A stretch of 40,053 nt of DNA from an uncultured Spiribacter sp. GTDB lineage: Bacteria > Pseudomonadota > Gammaproteobacteria > Nitrococcales > Nitrococcaceae. The stretch is from NCBI GenBank assembly GCA_937884605.1, contig CALGDM010000019.1, positions 1 through 40,053 on the forward strand. The letters run 5' to 3'. The notes under the pieces were generated by a model. It saw only the letters and a program-made list of their open reading frames with translations. It searched no databases and was not told the origin of the DNA. Shown here one piece after another: positions 19,049 through 27,870 of the stretch. The translations under genes and the position numbers were made by a program. Each line of letters opens with the position of its first letter. Position 1 is the stretch's first letter.

Positions 19049-19925
19049 GACGGGTCTCCGCCTCCTGGTACTTGGCCGCCGTCTGCTCGATGACGGCGGC
19101 CGGCAGGGCCGGGGCCGGCGCGGTCTTGTCCCAGTCCAGGGTCTCCAGGTAATCGCGGATGTACTGCTTGTCAAAGCTCGGCGGCGAGCTGCCCGGGCGG
19201 TACTCGCTGGCCGGCCAGAAGCGGCTTGAGTCGGGGGTCAGCGCCTCGTCAATCCAGACCAGATCGCCGGCGGCGTCGAGGCCGAACTCGAACTTGGTGT
19301 CGGCAATGATCAGCCCGCGGTGGCGGGCATGCTCGGCCGCCTCGGTGTAGAGCGCCAGGGTGATGCGGCGCAGCCGCTCGGCCAGATCCCGGCCCAGGGC
19401 CGCGACCACCGCCGCAAAGCCCACATTTTCGTCGTGATCGCCGGCCTCGGCCTTGGTCGAGGGCGTGAACAGCGGCTCGGGCAATCGATCGGCCTGGCGC
19501 AGGCCATCCGGCAGGCGAATGCCGCAGAGCTGCCCGGTGGCCTGGTAGTCCTTCCAGCCGGAGCCGATCAGGTACCCGCGGGCGATGGCCTCGAATGACA
19601 GCGGCTCGACGCGCTTGACCAGACTGGCCCGGCCGGCCACGGCCTGGCGCTCGGCGGGATCGCTCAGCACCGCCTCGAGCGGCAGATCAAGCCGCTGATC
19701 CGGCAGGCGGCCGGCAAGCTGTTCAAACCAGAACGCCGACAGGCGGTTGAGCACCGCGCCCTTGCCGGGGATCGGGTCGGGCAGCACCACATCAAACGCC
19801 GACAGGCGATCGGTGGTCACCACCAGCAGCGTGCGATCGTCCACCGCATAGACGTCACGGACCTTGCCCCGCTGCAGCAGCTCAAGGCTTTTGATATCAC
19901 TCTGATAGAGACGCTCGGGGGGCAA
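19029..19925 (-). CDS. purC: SAICAR synthetase (PurC)
   Basis: 298 residues. Adds aspartate to CAIR in purine synthesis. G-K-V-R-D-V-Y-A-V near the N-terminus, [18 protein letters not shown] and the metal/ATP end D-T-K-F-E-F-G and [12 protein letters not shown] are intact; the length is that of the longer (yeast-like) form. The start is TTG at 19925-19923: it lies one base after the phr stop, has GGAG 7 nt upstream, and no later Met precedes the first conserved motif. The 3' end overlaps pyk by 20 nt. Confidence 0.95.
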   Translation of the reverse strand: MPPERLYQSDIKSLELLQRGKVRDVYAVDDRTLLVVTTDRLSAFDVVLPDPIPGKGAVLNRLSAFWFEQLAGRLPDQRLDLPLEAVLSDPAERQAVAGRASLVKRVEPLSFEAIARGYLIGSGWKDYQATGQLCGIRLPDGLRQADRLPEPLFTPSTKAEAGDHDENVGFAAVVAALGRDLAERLRRITLALYTEAAEHARHRGLIIADTKFEFGLDAAGDLVWIDEALTPDSSRFWPASEYRPGSSPPSFDKQYIRDYLETLDWDKTAPAPALPAAVIEQTAAKYQEAETRLTGRSR

Positions 19926-19926
19926 T

Positions 19927-21417
19927 TCAGGCTCCTTTCTTGATCTGCTCGAACGCGGCGAGGGCCGCCTGACGGCTTTCCTTTAAGTCCACCAGCGGGT
20001 GCGGGTAATCGACACCCAGCGTGACACCGGCGTCCGCCAGCACCGCAGCCGGCGCCTGCCACGGGGCATGGCGGTGCTTGGCGGGTAGCCCGGCCAGGGC
20101 CGGCAGCCAGTGGGCCACGTAGGCGCCGTCGGCATCAAAGCGCTCGCCCTGGCGGATGGGGTTGAAGACGCGGAAAAACGGCGCGGCATCGGCGCCGCTG
20201 CCGGCCACCCACTGCCAGCCCAGGCTGTTGCTGGCCAGATCGGCGTCCACCAGCGTGTCCCAGAACCAGGCCTCGCCGGCCTGCCAGGGCAGGCGCAGGT
20301 TTTTGACCAGAAACGAGCCCACCACCATGCGCACGCGATTGTGCATCCAGCCGGTGGCGTAGAGCTCGCGCATGCCGGCATCCACCAGCGGGATGCCGGT
20401 CTCGCCGCGCTGCCAGGCCCCCAGCATGCGATCGCCGGGGTCGTCCTGCCAGGGGAAGGCCGCAAACTGCGGGTTGAGCGGTTCGTCGGGGAATGCCGGG
20501 TGGTGATAGAGCACGTGCTGGGCAAACTCCCGCCAGCCGATTTCCGAGAGAAACGTCTCGGCGCTCTCGCCACGTCCGTCCCCGCTGCCATGCTCCGCCA
20601 GTCGGATCTGGACCGCCTGCCAGACCTGCCGGGGCCCGATCTCGCCATGATGCAGATGCGGCGAGAGCCGCGAGGTGCCCGCCACCGCGGGTTGCTCGCG
20701 GCCTTCGCGATACCCGGCCAGGGCCTGATCCAGAAACGCCTCCAGGCGCTGGCTGGCGCCCGCCGCGCCGGGCTGCCAGGTGGCGCGCAGGCCCTCGGCC
20801 CAGTCAACGCGGGGCAGCAGCCCCAATGCGTCGAGGGCCGCCGTGTGGCCCCGCTCGGGGATCACCGCCCCGGGCAGCGCGTCGGCGCCGGCCGGCGCGT
20901 TCAGCCCTGCGGGGACGGGCAGTGGCGCCGGCGGCTCGGGCTGCTGACGCCGGCAGGCCCGCCAGAACGGGGTGAAGGCCTTGTAATCGCCGCCGCTGCC
21001 GGTCTGGAGCGTCCAGGGTTCGTGCAGCAGGGCGGCGTTGTGGCTGTGCGCCTCGATACCATCGGCCTTGAGGGCCTGTTTGACGCGGATGTCGCTCTGC
21101 ACCCGGGCTGGTTCGTAGAGCCGGTTCCAGTGCACCGCTGTCGCGCCGGTCTCGGCGATCAGCCCGGTCAGGGCCTCAAGGCTGTCGCCGTGGCGAATGA
21201 TCAGCGTCAGCCCGTGCTCGGCCAGCGCCTGGGCCAGTGCCTGCAGGCTGTGGTGCAGCCACCACTGGCTGGCGCCGCCCGGCGCCCAGGCACCGGCCTC
21301 GTCCGGGGCATGCACATACACGGGCACCACGGGCCGACCCGACCGGGCGGCGGCGTGCAGGGCCGGGTTATCGGCAAGGCGCAGGTCCCGGCGAATCCAG
21401 TACAGGGCAGGGTGCAT
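19927..21417 (-). CDS. phr: Deoxyribodipyrimidine photolyase (class I CPD type)
   Basis: 496 residues. Light-driven repair of cyclobutane pyrimidine dimers. Antenna-binding Rossmann domain from residue 1 (Y-W-I-R-R-D-L-R-L). FAD domain with [13 protein letters not shown] at 248-260, substrate-site W295, and N397 by the flavin N5. The electron-transfer triad appears complete: W401, W378 and W323 align with W382, W359 and W306 of the E. coli enzyme. ATG start; likely promoter about 60 nt upstream shared with the SDR gene. Cotranscribed with purC, an unusual partner, and sits at the edge of a lipid and oxidative-stress group. Confidence 0.95.
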   Translation of the reverse strand: MHPALYWIRRDLRLADNPALHAAARSGRPVVPVYVHAPDEAGAWAPGGASQWWLHHSLQALAQALAEHGLTLIIRHGDSLEALTGLIAETGATAVHWNRLYEPARVQSDIRVKQALKADGIEAHSHNAALLHEPWTLQTGSGGDYKAFTPFWRACRRQQPEPPAPLPVPAGLNAPAGADALPGAVIPERGHTAALDALGLLPRVDWAEGLRATWQPGAAGASQRLEAFLDQALAGYREGREQPAVAGTSRLSPHLHHGEIGPRQVWQAVQIRLAEHGSGDGRGESAETFLSEIGWREFAQHVLYHHPAFPDEPLNPQFAAFPWQDDPGDRMLGAWQRGETGIPLVDAGMRELYATGWMHNRVRMVVGSFLVKNLRLPWQAGEAWFWDTLVDADLASNSLGWQWVAGSGADAAPFFRVFNPIRQGERFDADGAYVAHWLPALAGLPAKHRHAPWQAPAAVLADAGVTLGVDYPHPLVDLKESRQAALAAFEQIKKGA

Positions 21418-21472
21418 GGGGCGGCATCCTATGATTGGGTGGAGTCGTTGGCCAGCCGTGGCTGTCTGAACC

Positions 21473-21482
21473 CATAATTGTA
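21473..21482. promoter_or_regulatory. Opposed -10 elements between phr and the SDR gene
   Basis: CATAAT on plus (21473-21478; 5 of 6 to TATAAT) and TACAAT on minus (21482-21477; 5 of 6) overlap by 2 nt. Plus -35 candidate TTGGCC lies 19 nt upstream. No good -35 on minus. The 96-nt gap contains no recognisable TGATCC-type -35 of ChrR-controlled ECF sigma factors. Confidence 0.4.
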
Positions 21483-21513
21483 CTCAACCGTCCAACGGGG
21501 GCACAGGAAAAGC

Positions 21514-22290
21514 ATGACCACAACAACATCCACGGGCGGTCGCGTCGCCCTGATCACCGGCGCCAGTGCCGGCATTGGCGAGGCGCTCGCCATCAAGCTT
21601 GCCCGCGACGGCTGGCAGGTAGTGGTCAGCGCCCGCCGCGAGGCGGCGCTGCAGGCGATTGGCGAGGCCCATCCCGATATCGCCGAGCGACTCCATCCCT
21701 ATCCGCTGGATGTGACCGATCCGGCCGCCTGCGAGCAGGTCTTCGAGGCCGTGGAAGCCGACGTGGGCGAAATCGACACGCTGATCCTCAACGCCGGCGA
21801 CTACGATCCGATGCCGCTCGACGACTTCGACCCGGCGGTATTCCGGCGTCTGGCCGAGGTCAACTATCTGGGCACCGTCAATGGCGTGGGGGCGGCGCTG
21901 GCGCGGATGCGTCCACGCGGCCGGGGCCAGATCCTGGTGACCGCCAGTCTGTCCGCCTATCGCGGGCTGCCGCAGGCCGCCCCCTATGGCGCCAGCAAGG
22001 CGGCGGTGCTCAACATGGCCGAGTCCCTGCGCCCGGCGCTGGAGGGCACCGGCGTGACGCTGCGGGTGATCAACCCGGGGTTTGTCAAAACGCGGCTCAC
22101 CGAGAAAAACCAGTTCCACATGCCGCAGCTGATCTCGGCGGAGCGCGCCGCGGACTACATCCACGATGAAATCGATGATGCCGGCTTCGAGATCGTCTTT
22201 CCCAAGCGCTTTGGCTACACGCTCAAGCTGCTGCGGCTGCTGCCCTACAAGCTCTACTTTGCGCTCACCCGGCGCATGGTGCAGTCGTGA
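21514..22290 (+). CDS. Short-chain dehydrogenase/reductase
   Basis: 258 residues. Rossmann motif T-G-A-S-A-G-I-G at 15-22, N-A-G at 93-95, catalytic S145, Y158 and K162 (Y-G-A-S-K): a complete classical SDR. The last 30 residues are basic and hydrophobic, perhaps membrane-associated. Substrate unknown. SDRs of this kind recur beside photolyase, Cfa and FAD oxidoreductase genes in photo-oxidative-stress clusters, so a lipid or aldehyde substrate is plausible. ATG at 21514 preceded by ACAGGAAAAGC; GTGA overlap with the next gene. Confidence 0.9.
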   Translation: MTTTTSTGGRVALITGASAGIGEALAIKLARDGWQVVVSARREAALQAIGEAHPDIAERLHPYPLDVTDPAACEQVFEAVEADVGEIDTLILNAGDYDPMPLDDFDPAVFRRLAEVNYLGTVNGVGAALARMRPRGRGQILVTASLSAYRGLPQAAPYGASKAAVLNMAESLRPALEGTGVTLRVINPGFVKTRLTEKNQFHMPQLISAERAADYIHDEIDDAGFEIVFPKRFGYTLKLLRLLPYKLYFALTRRMVQS

Positions 22291-22715
22291 CCGCCCTCGA
22301 GCGCTATGGTGAGTTTTTCGCCGGCCTGCAGCCGGCGGATCTGGATCGGCTGGATGCGGTGTTTGTCGAGAATGCGCGGTTTCGTGATCCGTTCAACGAA
22401 GTCGAAGGGCTGGCCGGGATTCGGGCGGTGTTTGAGCATATGTATGCCAACTGCGCGGCAGCCCGCTTCGAGGTGCTCGAGACCGTGGGCGAGGGCTCGG
22501 TGGGTTACCTGCGCTGGCGCATGCATTTTCGCCTCAAGCGCGACCGCCACGACCGCCGCCCCATCGAGGGTGTCTCGCGCGTGGTGCTGGCCGAGGACGG
22601 CCGGGTGCGCGAGCATATCGATTACTGGGACGCCGCCGGCGAGCTCTATACTCAGTTTCCGGTGCTGGGCGGGCTGATGCGCTGGCTGCGCGCCCGGCTG
22701 TCGGTGGACGCATAG
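22287..22715 (+). CDS. SnoaL-like / NTF2-fold protein
   Basis: 142 residues. The cone-shaped NTF2/SnoaL fold is suggested by the early helices (Y-G-E-F-F-A-G-L, L-D-A-V-F), F-R-D-P-F-N-E-V, and the late strands G-V-S-R-V-V-L and R-E-H-I-D-Y-W-D. H-I-D-Y-W-D is typical of this family next to SDRs in photolyase clusters. Function unknown; a small-molecule-binding partner of the SDR is likely. GTG start inside the SDR stop. Its last 64 nt overlap the 3' end of the convergent MFS gene. Confidence 0.82.
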   Translation: MTALERYGEFFAGLQPADLDRLDAVFVENARFRDPFNEVEGLAGIRAVFEHMYANCAAARFEVLETVGEGSVGYLRWRMHFRLKRDRHDRRPIEGVSRVVLAEDGRVREHIDYWDAAGELYTQFPVLGGLMRWLRARLSVDA

Positions 22716-24016
22716 GCCTGTTCGGTGTCGTGCAGGCGGGCGCGGGTGGCCACCTGGGCCCGCCGGTCATGGGGAAAACGCCACATCAACGCCGTCGCCG
22801 CCAGCTTGAAGCCGATGGGCACCGCGCCATAGAAAAGCGCCAGGGCGAAGGTGCCGTCGCGATCCTCGACCTGAGTGGCGTCAAACCCGAACCACTCGAG
22901 CAGCGGAAAGGCGATGCCCACCGCCAGCGCCAGGGCCAGCTTGGTGGCCATGTTCCAGATGCCAAAATACAGCCCTGTGCGCCGGCCGCCGCCGGCGGCG
23001 GTGTCAATGTCCACCAGATCGGCCTGAATGGCCGCCGGCAGGGCCATGTCCACCGCCACGCCGACGCCCGAGAGCAGGCAGATGATCAAAAACGCGGTGG
23101 TATCCCCCGGCCCCAGAAACGGCACCGCCGCAAAGATCAGCGAGGTCCAGAGCATCGACAGCGCCCAGGCGCGGTGCTTGCCGATGCGCCGCGACAGCCA
23201 CAGCCAGCCCGGCAGGGCGACGATCCCGACCACGAAGTAGACCAGCAGCAGGGGCCCGGTCCAGCTCTCGGCCCGCAGGACATGGATGACAAACAGCGTG
23301 AACAGCGATGCGGGCAGGCCGTTGGCCAGGCCATTCATGACGTAGGCCGCCAGCAGCCGCAGAAACGGGCGGTTATGGCGCAGCAGCTGCCAGCCCTCGC
23401 GCCAGCCCACCGAGTGGGCGGTCAGGCGATACTCCGGCACTCGCCATAGCGCCAGTGCCACCACCGGCGGCAGCAGCACCACCAGCAGCCAGGCGAGCCC
23501 GGACAGGGTTTCGGCATCGGCGCGGCCGGCGCCCACCAGGGTGGGCCAGGCGATGGCCAGCAGCGTGCCGGCCAGCATGAAACCCTCGCGGCTGGCGGTC
23601 AGGCTGGCGCGCTGGTCATAGTCCTCGGACAGCTCGGCGCCCCAGGCGGTGTAGGGCAGCGACATCAGTGTCCAGCCCAGATAGGCCGCGAGCCCCCAGC
23701 CCAGCAGATAGCCCAGACCCACCGCCTCGGGCGGGCGGAACAGTGCCCAGGCGCTGACCAGCAGGATCGGCAGGCCCGCGGCAATCAGTGGTCGGCGCCG
23801 GCCCCAGCGGGTCTGCAGGCGATCGCCCAGGCTGCCGATGAGCGGGTCGGTGACCACGTCCCACAGACGTGCCAGCAGCAACGCGGTGCCCACCGCCGCC
23901 AGGCCCAGGGTTTCGCCATAAAAACCCGGCAGGAAGACGTACATGGGCACGCCCATGACCGCCAGGGGCACGGCCGGCAGGCCGTAGGTCAGGATCTGGC
24001 CGCGGCCGAGGCTCAC
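22652..24016 (-). CDS. MFS transporter, GPH (melibiose-type) family
   Basis: 454 residues with about 12 predicted membrane spans. L-L-A-R-L-W-D-V-V-T-D-P-L-I-G-S-L-G-D-R followed by R-W-G-R-R-R-P near the N-terminus is the diagnostic loop of glycoside-pentoside-hexuronide symporters. The start is GTG at 24016, overlapping the cfa stop as GTGA; the longer reading shadows cfa. Members in this locus are conserved but their substrate is unknown; lipid or sterol-like compounds have been suggested by context only. The C-terminal hydrophilic tail (about 30 residues) is encoded in the overlap with the SnoaL gene. Confidence 0.88.
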   Translation of the reverse strand: MSLGRGQILTYGLPAVPLAVMGVPMYVFLPGFYGETLGLAAVGTALLLARLWDVVTDPLIGSLGDRLQTRWGRRRPLIAAGLPILLVSAWALFRPPEAVGLGYLLGWGLAAYLGWTLMSLPYTAWGAELSEDYDQRASLTASREGFMLAGTLLAIAWPTLVGAGRADAETLSGLAWLLVVLLPPVVALALWRVPEYRLTAHSVGWREGWQLLRHNRPFLRLLAAYVMNGLANGLPASLFTLFVIHVLRAESWTGPLLLVYFVVGIVALPGWLWLSRRIGKHRAWALSMLWTSLIFAAVPFLGPGDTTAFLIICLLSGVGVAVDMALPAAIQADLVDIDTAAGGGRRTGLYFGIWNMATKLALALAVGIAFPLLEWFGFDATQVEDRDGTFALALFYGAVPIGFKLAATALMWRFPHDRRAQVATRARLHDTEQAYASTDSRARSQRISPPSTGN

Positions 24017-25227
24017 GGCCGGCGCAACAGCAGGCGCTTGACGTCGATGCTGCCGGTGCGAAAGCCGGCGTAGCAGTAGGCCAGGTAATAACGCCACATA
24101 TTGATGAAGTGGTCGTCAAACCCCAGCTGACGGATCTGCGGGAGTGCCTGGACGAAGCGCGCGTCCCATTGCAGCAGGGTGGTGGCGTAGTGCTGACCGA
24201 GTCCGGTGGATTCGACCACCTCCAGGCCGCCCCGGTTACTCTCATCGGCAAGCCGCTGCGGGGTGGGCAGCATGCCGCCGGGAAAGATATAGCGCTGGAT
24301 GAAGTCCGGCCGCCGGCGATAGTCCTCAAAGCGGTCCTCGGCAATGGTGATGCCGTGCAGGCCGATCCGCCCGCCCGGGCGGACCCGGTCGTGGAGCATC
24401 CGAAAGTAGGCGGGCCAGTAGTCCTCGCCCACGGCCTCGAGCATTTCGATGGACACGGCATGATCAAACCGCCCGCGGGTGTCGCGGTAGTCCTCGAGCC
24501 GCAGATCGACCCGATCCGCCAGGCCGGCCTCGGCGATCTGGCGCCGGGCCCAGGCCAGCTGCTCGGTGGACAGGGTCAGTCCGGTGACGTTGATGCCGCG
24601 CCGGGCCGCCGCCATGGCGAATCCGCCCCAGCCGCAGCCGATCTCGAGGATATGCTCGCCGGGCTGTGCGCCGAGGGTGTCGAGGAGCTGGTCGTATTTG
24701 TTGCGCTGGGCCTCGGCGAGGGCCTGGCCGGGGTGATCGAAGATCGCCGCCGAATAGGTCATGGTCTCGTCAAGCCAGTGGCGGTAGAACTCGTTGCCCA
24801 GATCATAGTGTGCGGCAATGTTGCGGCGGCTCCCGCGCTGCGTATTACGGCGCCCGCGATGGCGTAGCGACAGGCGCAGGCGGTGCAGCCAGGACGGTTC
24901 CATGCGCTGCTGGAAGGCATCCTCGTTGACCAGCATGAGCTCGAGCAGATGCGCGGTGTCGGGGCTTGACCATTCGCCGGCCATGTAGCTTTCGGCAAAG
25001 CCCACCGAGCCACGGGTGGCGATGCGGGCCACCATGCGCGCCGGGCGGTGCAGGCGCAGCGTGCCGGTGGGCCCGGCCTCGCCGCCCTGGATGACGAAGG
25101 CATCGCCGTTGGGCATTTGACCTTCCATGCGGCCGCGCCGCAGGCGGGCGAACCAGCCCAGCAGGATGCGGCCGGCAAGGGGCAGCGGCGAGGGCAGATC
25201 GATCATCGATTGCTGATGACTCGTCAT
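24013..25227 (-). CDS. Cyclopropane-fatty-acid synthase family methyltransferase
   Basis: 404 residues. SAM motif E-I-G-C-G-W-G-G-F at 195-203. Active-site residues aligned to E. coli Cfa: E261 (for E239), H291 (H266), Y347 (Y317) and C385 (C354) are present, but M-T-Y-S-A at 156-160 has Ala160 where E. coli has the bicarbonate-binding Cys139. The enzyme methylates unsaturated acyl chains in membrane phospholipid. The substitution and locus resemble second-type Cfa paralogs such as the UfaM group of furan fatty acid synthesis, so the product may be a methyl-branched rather than a cyclopropane acid. 4-nt overlaps with both neighbours. Confidence 0.9.
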   Translation of the reverse strand: MTSHQQSMIDLPSPLPLAGRILLGWFARLRRGRMEGQMPNGDAFVIQGGEAGPTGTLRLHRPARMVARIATRGSVGFAESYMAGEWSSPDTAHLLELMLVNEDAFQQRMEPSWLHRLRLSLRHRGRRNTQRGSRRNIAAHYDLGNEFYRHWLDETMTYSAAIFDHPGQALAEAQRNKYDQLLDTLGAQPGEHILEIGCGWGGFAMAAARRGINVTGLTLSTEQLAWARRQIAEAGLADRVDLRLEDYRDTRGRFDHAVSIEMLEAVGEDYWPAYFRMLHDRVRPGGRIGLHGITIAEDRFEDYRRRPDFIQRYIFPGGMLPTPQRLADESNRGGLEVVESTGLGQHYATTLLQWDARFVQALPQIRQLGFDDHFINMWRYYLAYCYAGFRTGSIDVKRLLLRRP

Positions 25228-26006
25228 TGACTGATCTCCGAATCCGGCGGCGCCGGTTTGCGGTGGAAACGTCCGCCCCGGAGCCAGATTTTCAAGGCCT
25301 GCCAGTGGATGGCAGCGATCACTTTCAGCGTCATAAAGGGTACCGTCACGGCGATGCGGAGCAAGCCCCGATCGCCGCCGCGCTTTCGCTCGCCGGTCTG
25401 CACCGCGATCAGCGCGGGTTCGTCGGGCTGCTCGGCGCTGTGCCAGTTCACCGTCGCGCCATAGCGCTCGCCCGGTGCCTGGAGGCGAAACCGGTAGTGG
25501 CCGTTGCGCGGCAGAAATGGCGAGACATGGAATTGCTTGTGGGCGCGGTCGTGGAGGCGCTCGGACAGCGCCGTGCCCTGGTCATGAATGAGATAGCCGT
25601 GCCATTCGCCGAAGGTGTTGCGCACCTCGGCGAGCACCGCACGCAGTGTGCCGTCGGCATGCCGGCAGTACCAGAGCGACAGCGGGTTGAATACATACCC
25701 CAGGACCCGCGGATAGCACAGCAACTGCACGCGCCCGCCAGCCAGGTCGATGCCGGCCTCGGCCAGCCGCGCATCAATCCAGGGCCGCAGCGCCGAGCCA
25801 TCCTTGGGCCCATGGTCGCGGTCGCGAAACCCGATCAGGTTGAAGCGATTGTGCGAGAACAGCCGGTGGCGCCGATCCGCTTCATCCAGCCGATCGATGT
25901 CCAGCAGCAGGCTGAACACCCGGTAGCGGAACTGGTAACGCGGCGCGATGCGGCGCTCGTGGAACAGCCGCCCGGCGTAGATCGTCAGCGCGTCGCCGGC
26001 GCTCAT
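25224..26006 (-). CDS. DUF1365 family protein
   Basis: 260 residues. Conserved Y-R-V-F-S-L-L-L-D-I-D, Y-V-F-N-P-L-S-L-W-Y-C and L-A-E-V-R-N-T-F-G-E are the DUF1365 hallmarks. Start ATG at 26006 overlaps the FAD-oxidoreductase stop; the longer reading is a shadow. DUF1365 genes nearly always lie between an amine-oxidase-like gene and a Cfa gene, as here, so it probably acts in the same lipid modification, but its reaction is unknown to me. No signal peptide seen; the C-terminal region is basic and hydrophobic. Confidence 0.93.
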   Translation of the reverse strand: MSAGDALTIYAGRLFHERRIAPRYQFRYRVFSLLLDIDRLDEADRRHRLFSHNRFNLIGFRDRDHGPKDGSALRPWIDARLAEAGIDLAGGRVQLLCYPRVLGYVFNPLSLWYCRHADGTLRAVLAEVRNTFGEWHGYLIHDQGTALSERLHDRAHKQFHVSPFLPRNGHYRFRLQAPGERYGATVNWHSAEQPDEPALIAVQTGERKRGGDRGLLRIAVTVPFMTLKVIAAIHWQALKIWLRGGRFHRKPAPPDSEISQ

Positions 26007-27301
26007 GCCACCGCGGCTCGCTGCCAGGGCGCGGGGGCGCCGAGGCGCTCGGCCACCCGAACCGCGCTGCTGAGCGCATCTTCGTGAAAGCCATAGCCGT
26101 GATAGCTGCCGCAGTACCACAGCCGGTCGCTGCCCTGAATGTCGGCAAGCCCTGCCTGCGCCGCGATGGCGTCGCGGTCGAATACCGGGTGGTCGTAGGT
26201 CTGCTGCTGAATGACCTGCGCCGGCTGTGGGGCCTCGAGCGGATTCAGCGTGACAAACACGTCAGTGGCCGTGGGCAGTGATTGCAGTCGGTTCATCCAG
26301 TAGGTCACGGAAACGGGTCGTGTCCCATCGACGCTTTCAGTGGTCAGATGGTTCCACGATGACCACACCGCGCGGCGTTTGGGCATCAGTTGGGTGTCGG
26401 TGTGCAAAAAGGCCTCGTTCATCTGGTAGCGGAACGCCCCCAGCAGTCGCGCCTCGTCATCGCGGGGGGCGTCGAGCATGGCCAGGCTCTGATCGCCGTG
26501 GGCGGCCATCACCACGTCATCGAAGGTGCCCAGCTCGCCCGCGGGGCCGGCCAGACGGACGCCGTCGTCGGTGCGCTGCACCGAGCCCACCGGTGTCGCG
26601 GTGTGGATATGGGCAATGGCCGGGCGCAGACGGTCGAGGTATTCGCGGCTGCCACCGGCCACGGTCTGCCACTGCGGCCGGTCCTTGAGCTGGATCAGGC
26701 CGTGGTTGTAGAAAAACTGCAAAAACGAGCGCGCCGGAAAGGCCAGCATGACGTCCTGCGGGCACGACCAGATGGCGGCACTCATGGGCAGCAGGTAGTA
26801 GCGCCGGAACGCCTCGCCCATGCCCAGCTCATCGAGCAGCGCGCCCAGACTGATGTCATCGCCGCGGGTGTCGGCCGTCAGGCGCTCGTGGGCGGCTCTG
26901 TTAAAGCGCAGGATGTCGCGGACCATGCCCAGAAACCGCGGCCGGAACAGGTTGCGGCGCTGGGCGAACAGCGTGCCCAGCCCACTGCCGGCGTATTCCA
27001 GATCGATATCGCGGGCGGCAAAGGCGAACGACATGTTCGATTCGAGCGTCGGCACCTCGAGGTGTTCGAACAGCGCTTTCAGATGCGGGTAGTTGGGCTC
27101 GTTATAGACGATGAAGCCGGTGTCCACCGGGACACGCCCCTCGGGCAGGTCGCAGTCCACCGTGTGGCTGTGGCCGCCCAGCCGGTCCGAGGCCTCGAAA
27201 AGCGTCACCTCATGGCGCTGCGAGAGCATCCACGCGGCGCTGATGCCCGCGACGCCGCTCCCCACCACCGCGATTCTCCGGGATTGCATGCAATGACTCA
27301 C
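26003..27301 (-). CDS. FAD-dependent oxidoreductase (NAD(P)/amine-oxidase type)
   Basis: 432 residues from GTG at 27301, or 428 from ATG at 27289, which places the flavin strand R-R-I-A-V-V-G-S-G-V-A-G at once after the start; neither has a strong ribosome site. The flavin-binding fold continues with F-E-A-S-D-R-L-G-G-H and ends with the typical L-W-Y-C-G-S-Y-H-G-Y-G-F-H-E-D. This family (relatives are controlled by RpoE-ChrR in Rhodobacter) is linked to modified membrane fatty acids and singlet-oxygen stress. First gene of the four-gene unit with DUF1365, Cfa and MFS. Confidence 0.9.
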   Translation of the reverse strand: MSHCMQSRRIAVVGSGVAGISAAWMLSQRHEVTLFEASDRLGGHSHTVDCDLPEGRVPVDTGFIVYNEPNYPHLKALFEHLEVPTLESNMSFAFAARDIDLEYAGSGLGTLFAQRRNLFRPRFLGMVRDILRFNRAAHERLTADTRGDDISLGALLDELGMGEAFRRYYLLPMSAAIWSCPQDVMLAFPARSFLQFFYNHGLIQLKDRPQWQTVAGGSREYLDRLRPAIAHIHTATPVGSVQRTDDGVRLAGPAGELGTFDDVVMAAHGDQSLAMLDAPRDDEARLLGAFRYQMNEAFLHTDTQLMPKRRAVWSSWNHLTTESVDGTRPVSVTYWMNRLQSLPTATDVFVTLNPLEAPQPAQVIQQQTYDHPVFDRDAIAAQAGLADIQGSDRLWYCGSYHGYGFHEDALSSAVRVAERLGAPAPWQRAAVA

Positions 27302-27325
27302 TGTTGGCTAAAGCGCTATATTCTA
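27293..27325. promoter_or_regulatory. Divergent promoter of moaB and the FAD oxidoreductase operon
   Basis: Plus: ATGACT (27293-27298; 4 of 6), 18-nt spacer, TATATT (27317-27322; 5 of 6), about 30 nt of leader before the moaB GTG. Minus: TAGAAT (27325-27320; 5 of 6) overlapping the plus -10, with no clear -35. The -35 for moaB falls inside the first codons of the FAD oxidoreductase gene. Confidence 0.42.
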
Positions 27326-27357
27326 CAGCCTTTGGCGGCATGACACCGGAGTAGACC

Positions 27358-27870
27358 GTGAGCCCCACCCGTGAATTCACCCCGCTCAACCTGGCCGTGC
27401 TGACCGTTTCGGACACGCGCGCGGCGGCGACCGACCGATCCGGGCAGACGCTGCGCGAACTGGCCGTCGCGGACGGCCACCAAATCGCCGATCACCGGAT
27501 CGTCACCGACGATCGCTATGCCATTCGTGCCGCGGTCTCGGCCTGGATCGCCGAGCCTGGCCTGCATGCGGTGATCTGTACCGGCGGCACCGGGTTTTCG
27601 GAGCGTGATGTCACGCCCGAGGCCGTCGAGGTGCTGTTCGACCGCAGCATCCCGGGCTTTGGCGAGCGGTTTCGGCAGCTCTCGTACGCGAGCGTCGGCA
27701 GCTCGACGCTGCAGTCGCGGGCGCTGGCCGGCATCGCCAACCGCACGCTGGTGGTGGCGTTGCCGGGTTCGACGGGCGCCTGCCGGGATGGCTGGTCGGG
27801 ACTGCTCCGCGAGCAGCTGGATGTCACTCATCGTCCCTGCAACCTGGCGGAACTGGCGCTGGGGCAGTGA
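27358..27870 (+). CDS. moaB: Molybdenum cofactor biosynthesis protein MoaB
   Basis: 170 residues. A-V-L-T-V-S-D-T-R near the N-terminus and I-C-T-G-G-T-G-F-S-E-R-D-V-T-P-E-A form the molybdopterin-binding core of MoaB/MogA proteins. They adenylylate molybdopterin before metal insertion or, in E. coli MoaB, have no clear role. GTG start with GGAG six nt upstream. The only other molybdopterin gene in this window is moaD, 9 kb away. The next gene starts in its stop codon. Confidence 0.93.
   Translation: MSPTREFTPLNLAVLTVSDTRAAATDRSGQTLRELAVADGHQIADHRIVTDDRYAIRAAVSAWIAEPGLHAVICTGGTGFSERDVTPEAVEVLFDRSIPGFGERFRQLSYASVGSSTLQSRALAGIANRTLVVALPGSTGACRDGWSGLLREQLDVTHRPCNLAELALGQ

Noticed and set aside
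17318-19174. 618-codon minus-strand frame across pgk and pyk
   Set aside because: Antisense to two conserved enzymes; low-complexity Arg/Pro/Gly/His content and no domain signature.
21418-21513. ECF/ChrR-type promoter or LexA box between phr and the SDR gene
   Set aside because: No TGATCC-type -35 with a suitable -10 and no CTG-N10-CAG pattern; only TGAACC and TGATTG strings that lack partners.
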